A stretch of DNA of 17,378 nucleotides from Streptosporangiaceae bacterium (lineage in GTDB: Bacteria > Actinomycetota > Actinomycetes > Streptosporangiales > Streptosporangiaceae): NCBI GenBank assembly GCA_030040815.1, contig JASHSZ010000041.1, forward strand, positions 1 to 17,378, written 5' to 3'. Shown here one piece after another: positions 16,682 through 17,378 of this stretch. Positions within the stretch are counted from its first letter, which is position 1; every line of letters starts with the position of its first letter. A program made the translations under genes and the position numbers. The notes beneath the pieces are model-generated. The model worked only from the letters and a program-made list of their open reading frames with translations. It searched no databases and was not told where the DNA came from.

Positions 16682-17378
16682 TCAGCCTGCGGCCGCGGCG
16701 CCGTCAGCAGCGGAACCGCTGACCGGTGCCGGACCTTCCCGGCTTGGACGTGCGGGCACGGTGTTGCGCTCGTAGGTCAGCCGCAGCCCGATCAGCGTTA
16801 GCCAGGGCTCATAGGCGTCGATCACCGAAACCTCGTGAATGACGAGCGGCGCCAGGCCCCCGGTCGCGATGACGGTGACCGAGTCCGGGTCATCCGGCGC
16901 CAGCTCGGCCGCCATGCGGGTAGCGATGCCTTCGACCTGGCCGGCGAAGCCGAAGATGATGCCAGACTGCAGCGCCTCAACGGTGCTCTTGCCGATGACC
17001 CGGCCGGGCCTCGCGATCTCCACCTTCAGCAGCTGCGCCGCGCGCCGCGACAATGCGTCTACCGAGATCTCGATGCCCGGCGCGAGCGCGCCGCCCACGA
17101 ATTCCCCGCGTTCGCTCACCGCGTCGAAGTTCGTCGAGGTGCCGAAGTCGACCACGATCGCCGGCCCGCCGTACAGGTGCACGGCCGCCACCGCGTTCAT
17201 GATGCGGTCGCTGCCGACTTCCTTCGGGTTGTCGTAGCGCAGGGGCACGCCGGTCTTCACCCCCGGCTCGACGATGATCGCCGGCACGTCGCCGTAATAC
17301 CGGCGGCACATTTCGCGGAGCTCGTGCAGCACCGAGGGGACGGTCGAGCACAACGCGATGCCGCTGACGTCCGGCTCG
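16682..17378 (-). CDS. coaX: Type III pantothenate kinase, N terminus outside the window
   Basis: About 232 residues of CoaX, which phosphorylates pantothenate in the first step of coenzyme A synthesis. The visible part starts EPDVSGIALCSTVPSVLHEL. It contains the family blocks VEPGVKTGVPLRYDNPKEVGSDRIMNAVAA, VVDFGTSTNFD (phosphate-binding in the ASKHA fold), GGALAPGIEIS, RPGRVIGKSTVEALQSGIIFGFAG, VIATGGLA and LTLIGLRLTYERN. The normal length is about 255-265, so perhaps 25-40 residues at the start are missing, and the protein has a longer Ala/Gly/Pro-rich C-terminal tail. TTG at 17353 is internal and not the real start. It is upstream of lysS in a probable operon, an arrangement known in actinobacteria. 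Confidence 0.95.
   Translation of the reverse strand, partial: EPDVSGIALCSTVPSVLHELREMCRRYYGDVPAIIVEPGVKTGVPLRYDNPKEVGSDRIMNAVAAVHLYGGPAIVVDFGTSTNFDAVSERGEFVGGALAPGIEISVDALSRRAAQLLKVEIARPGRVIGKSTVEALQSGIIFGFAGQVEGIATRMAAELAPDDPDSVTVIATGGLAPLVIHEVSVIDAYEPWLTLIGLRLTYERNTVPARPSREGPAPVSGSAADGAAAAG

Noticed and set aside
15337..16722. 461-codon plus-strand frame across lysS
   Set aside because: Antisense to an intact lysS, with Arg/His/Leu-rich low-information sequence.

Overview
The window is high-GC DNA with GTG/ATG starts, dense opposing ORFs and little intergenic space. Its markers (lsr2, a RipA-like NlpC/P60 hydrolase, an ArgA-type acetylglutamate synthase, clpC with a UVR segment, type III pantothenate kinase beside lysS) place it in an actinobacterium. 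The exact order cannot be named from the sequence alone. The right four fifths resembles the conserved actinobacterial neighbourhood that in Mycobacterium tuberculosis holds radA, disA, a conserved membrane protein, mutY, clpC1, lsr2, lysS and coaX. The left fifth looks more accessory.

Layout. Positions 1-1233 (minus): a 3' truncated Rhizobium etli-type asparaginase downstream of, and apparently coupled to, a BKACE (DUF849) beta-keto acid cleavage enzyme. The asparaginase frame has no usable start codon, which suggests a one-base frameshift. Positions 1316-1741 (plus): D-aminoacyl-tRNA deacylase dtd. Positions 1741-1892: a 152-bp MITE-like element with 19-bp imperfect terminal inverted repeats flanked by TA. 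It sits exactly in the CTAG that would have held the overlapping stop codons of dtd and the convergent TIM-barrel sugar-isomerase-like gene (1892-2743, minus). Positions 2985-5589 (plus): radA then disA (c-di-AMP synthase). The next gene, a membrane-anchored extracytoplasmic protein (5586-6224, minus), again shares a CTAG stop with disA. It diverges from mutY (6388-7275, plus). A lipoprotein gene follows (7419-8123), then about 370 bp holding a degenerate gene start and a strong hairpin terminator, then clpC (8491-11034, minus).

Positions 11035-11814 lack a convincing gene but hold inverted and tandem repeats. Then on the minus strand come lsr2 (11815-12147), a small membrane protein (12304-12522) and the ArgA-type synthase (12625-13125). 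A gene-poor stretch leads to a clear ydaO-type c-di-AMP riboswitch (about 13743-13894) directly upstream of a secreted NlpC/P60 cell-wall hydrolase (13915-15045, plus). A perfect 14-bp-arm terminator separates it from lysS and coaX on the minus strand; coaX runs off the right edge.

The most coherent biology is c-di-AMP signalling. DisA makes the nucleotide in the radA-disA locus, and a c-di-AMP riboswitch about 8 kb away controls a peptidoglycan hydrolase. The riboswitch lies so close to the ribosome binding site that translational control, through an internal anti-SD segment, looks likely. I did not find an obviously undescribed multi-gene system. The unusual items are the MITE in a shared stop, the asparaginase frame defect, the riboswitch expression platform and several unexplained inverted repeats around clpC and lsr2.
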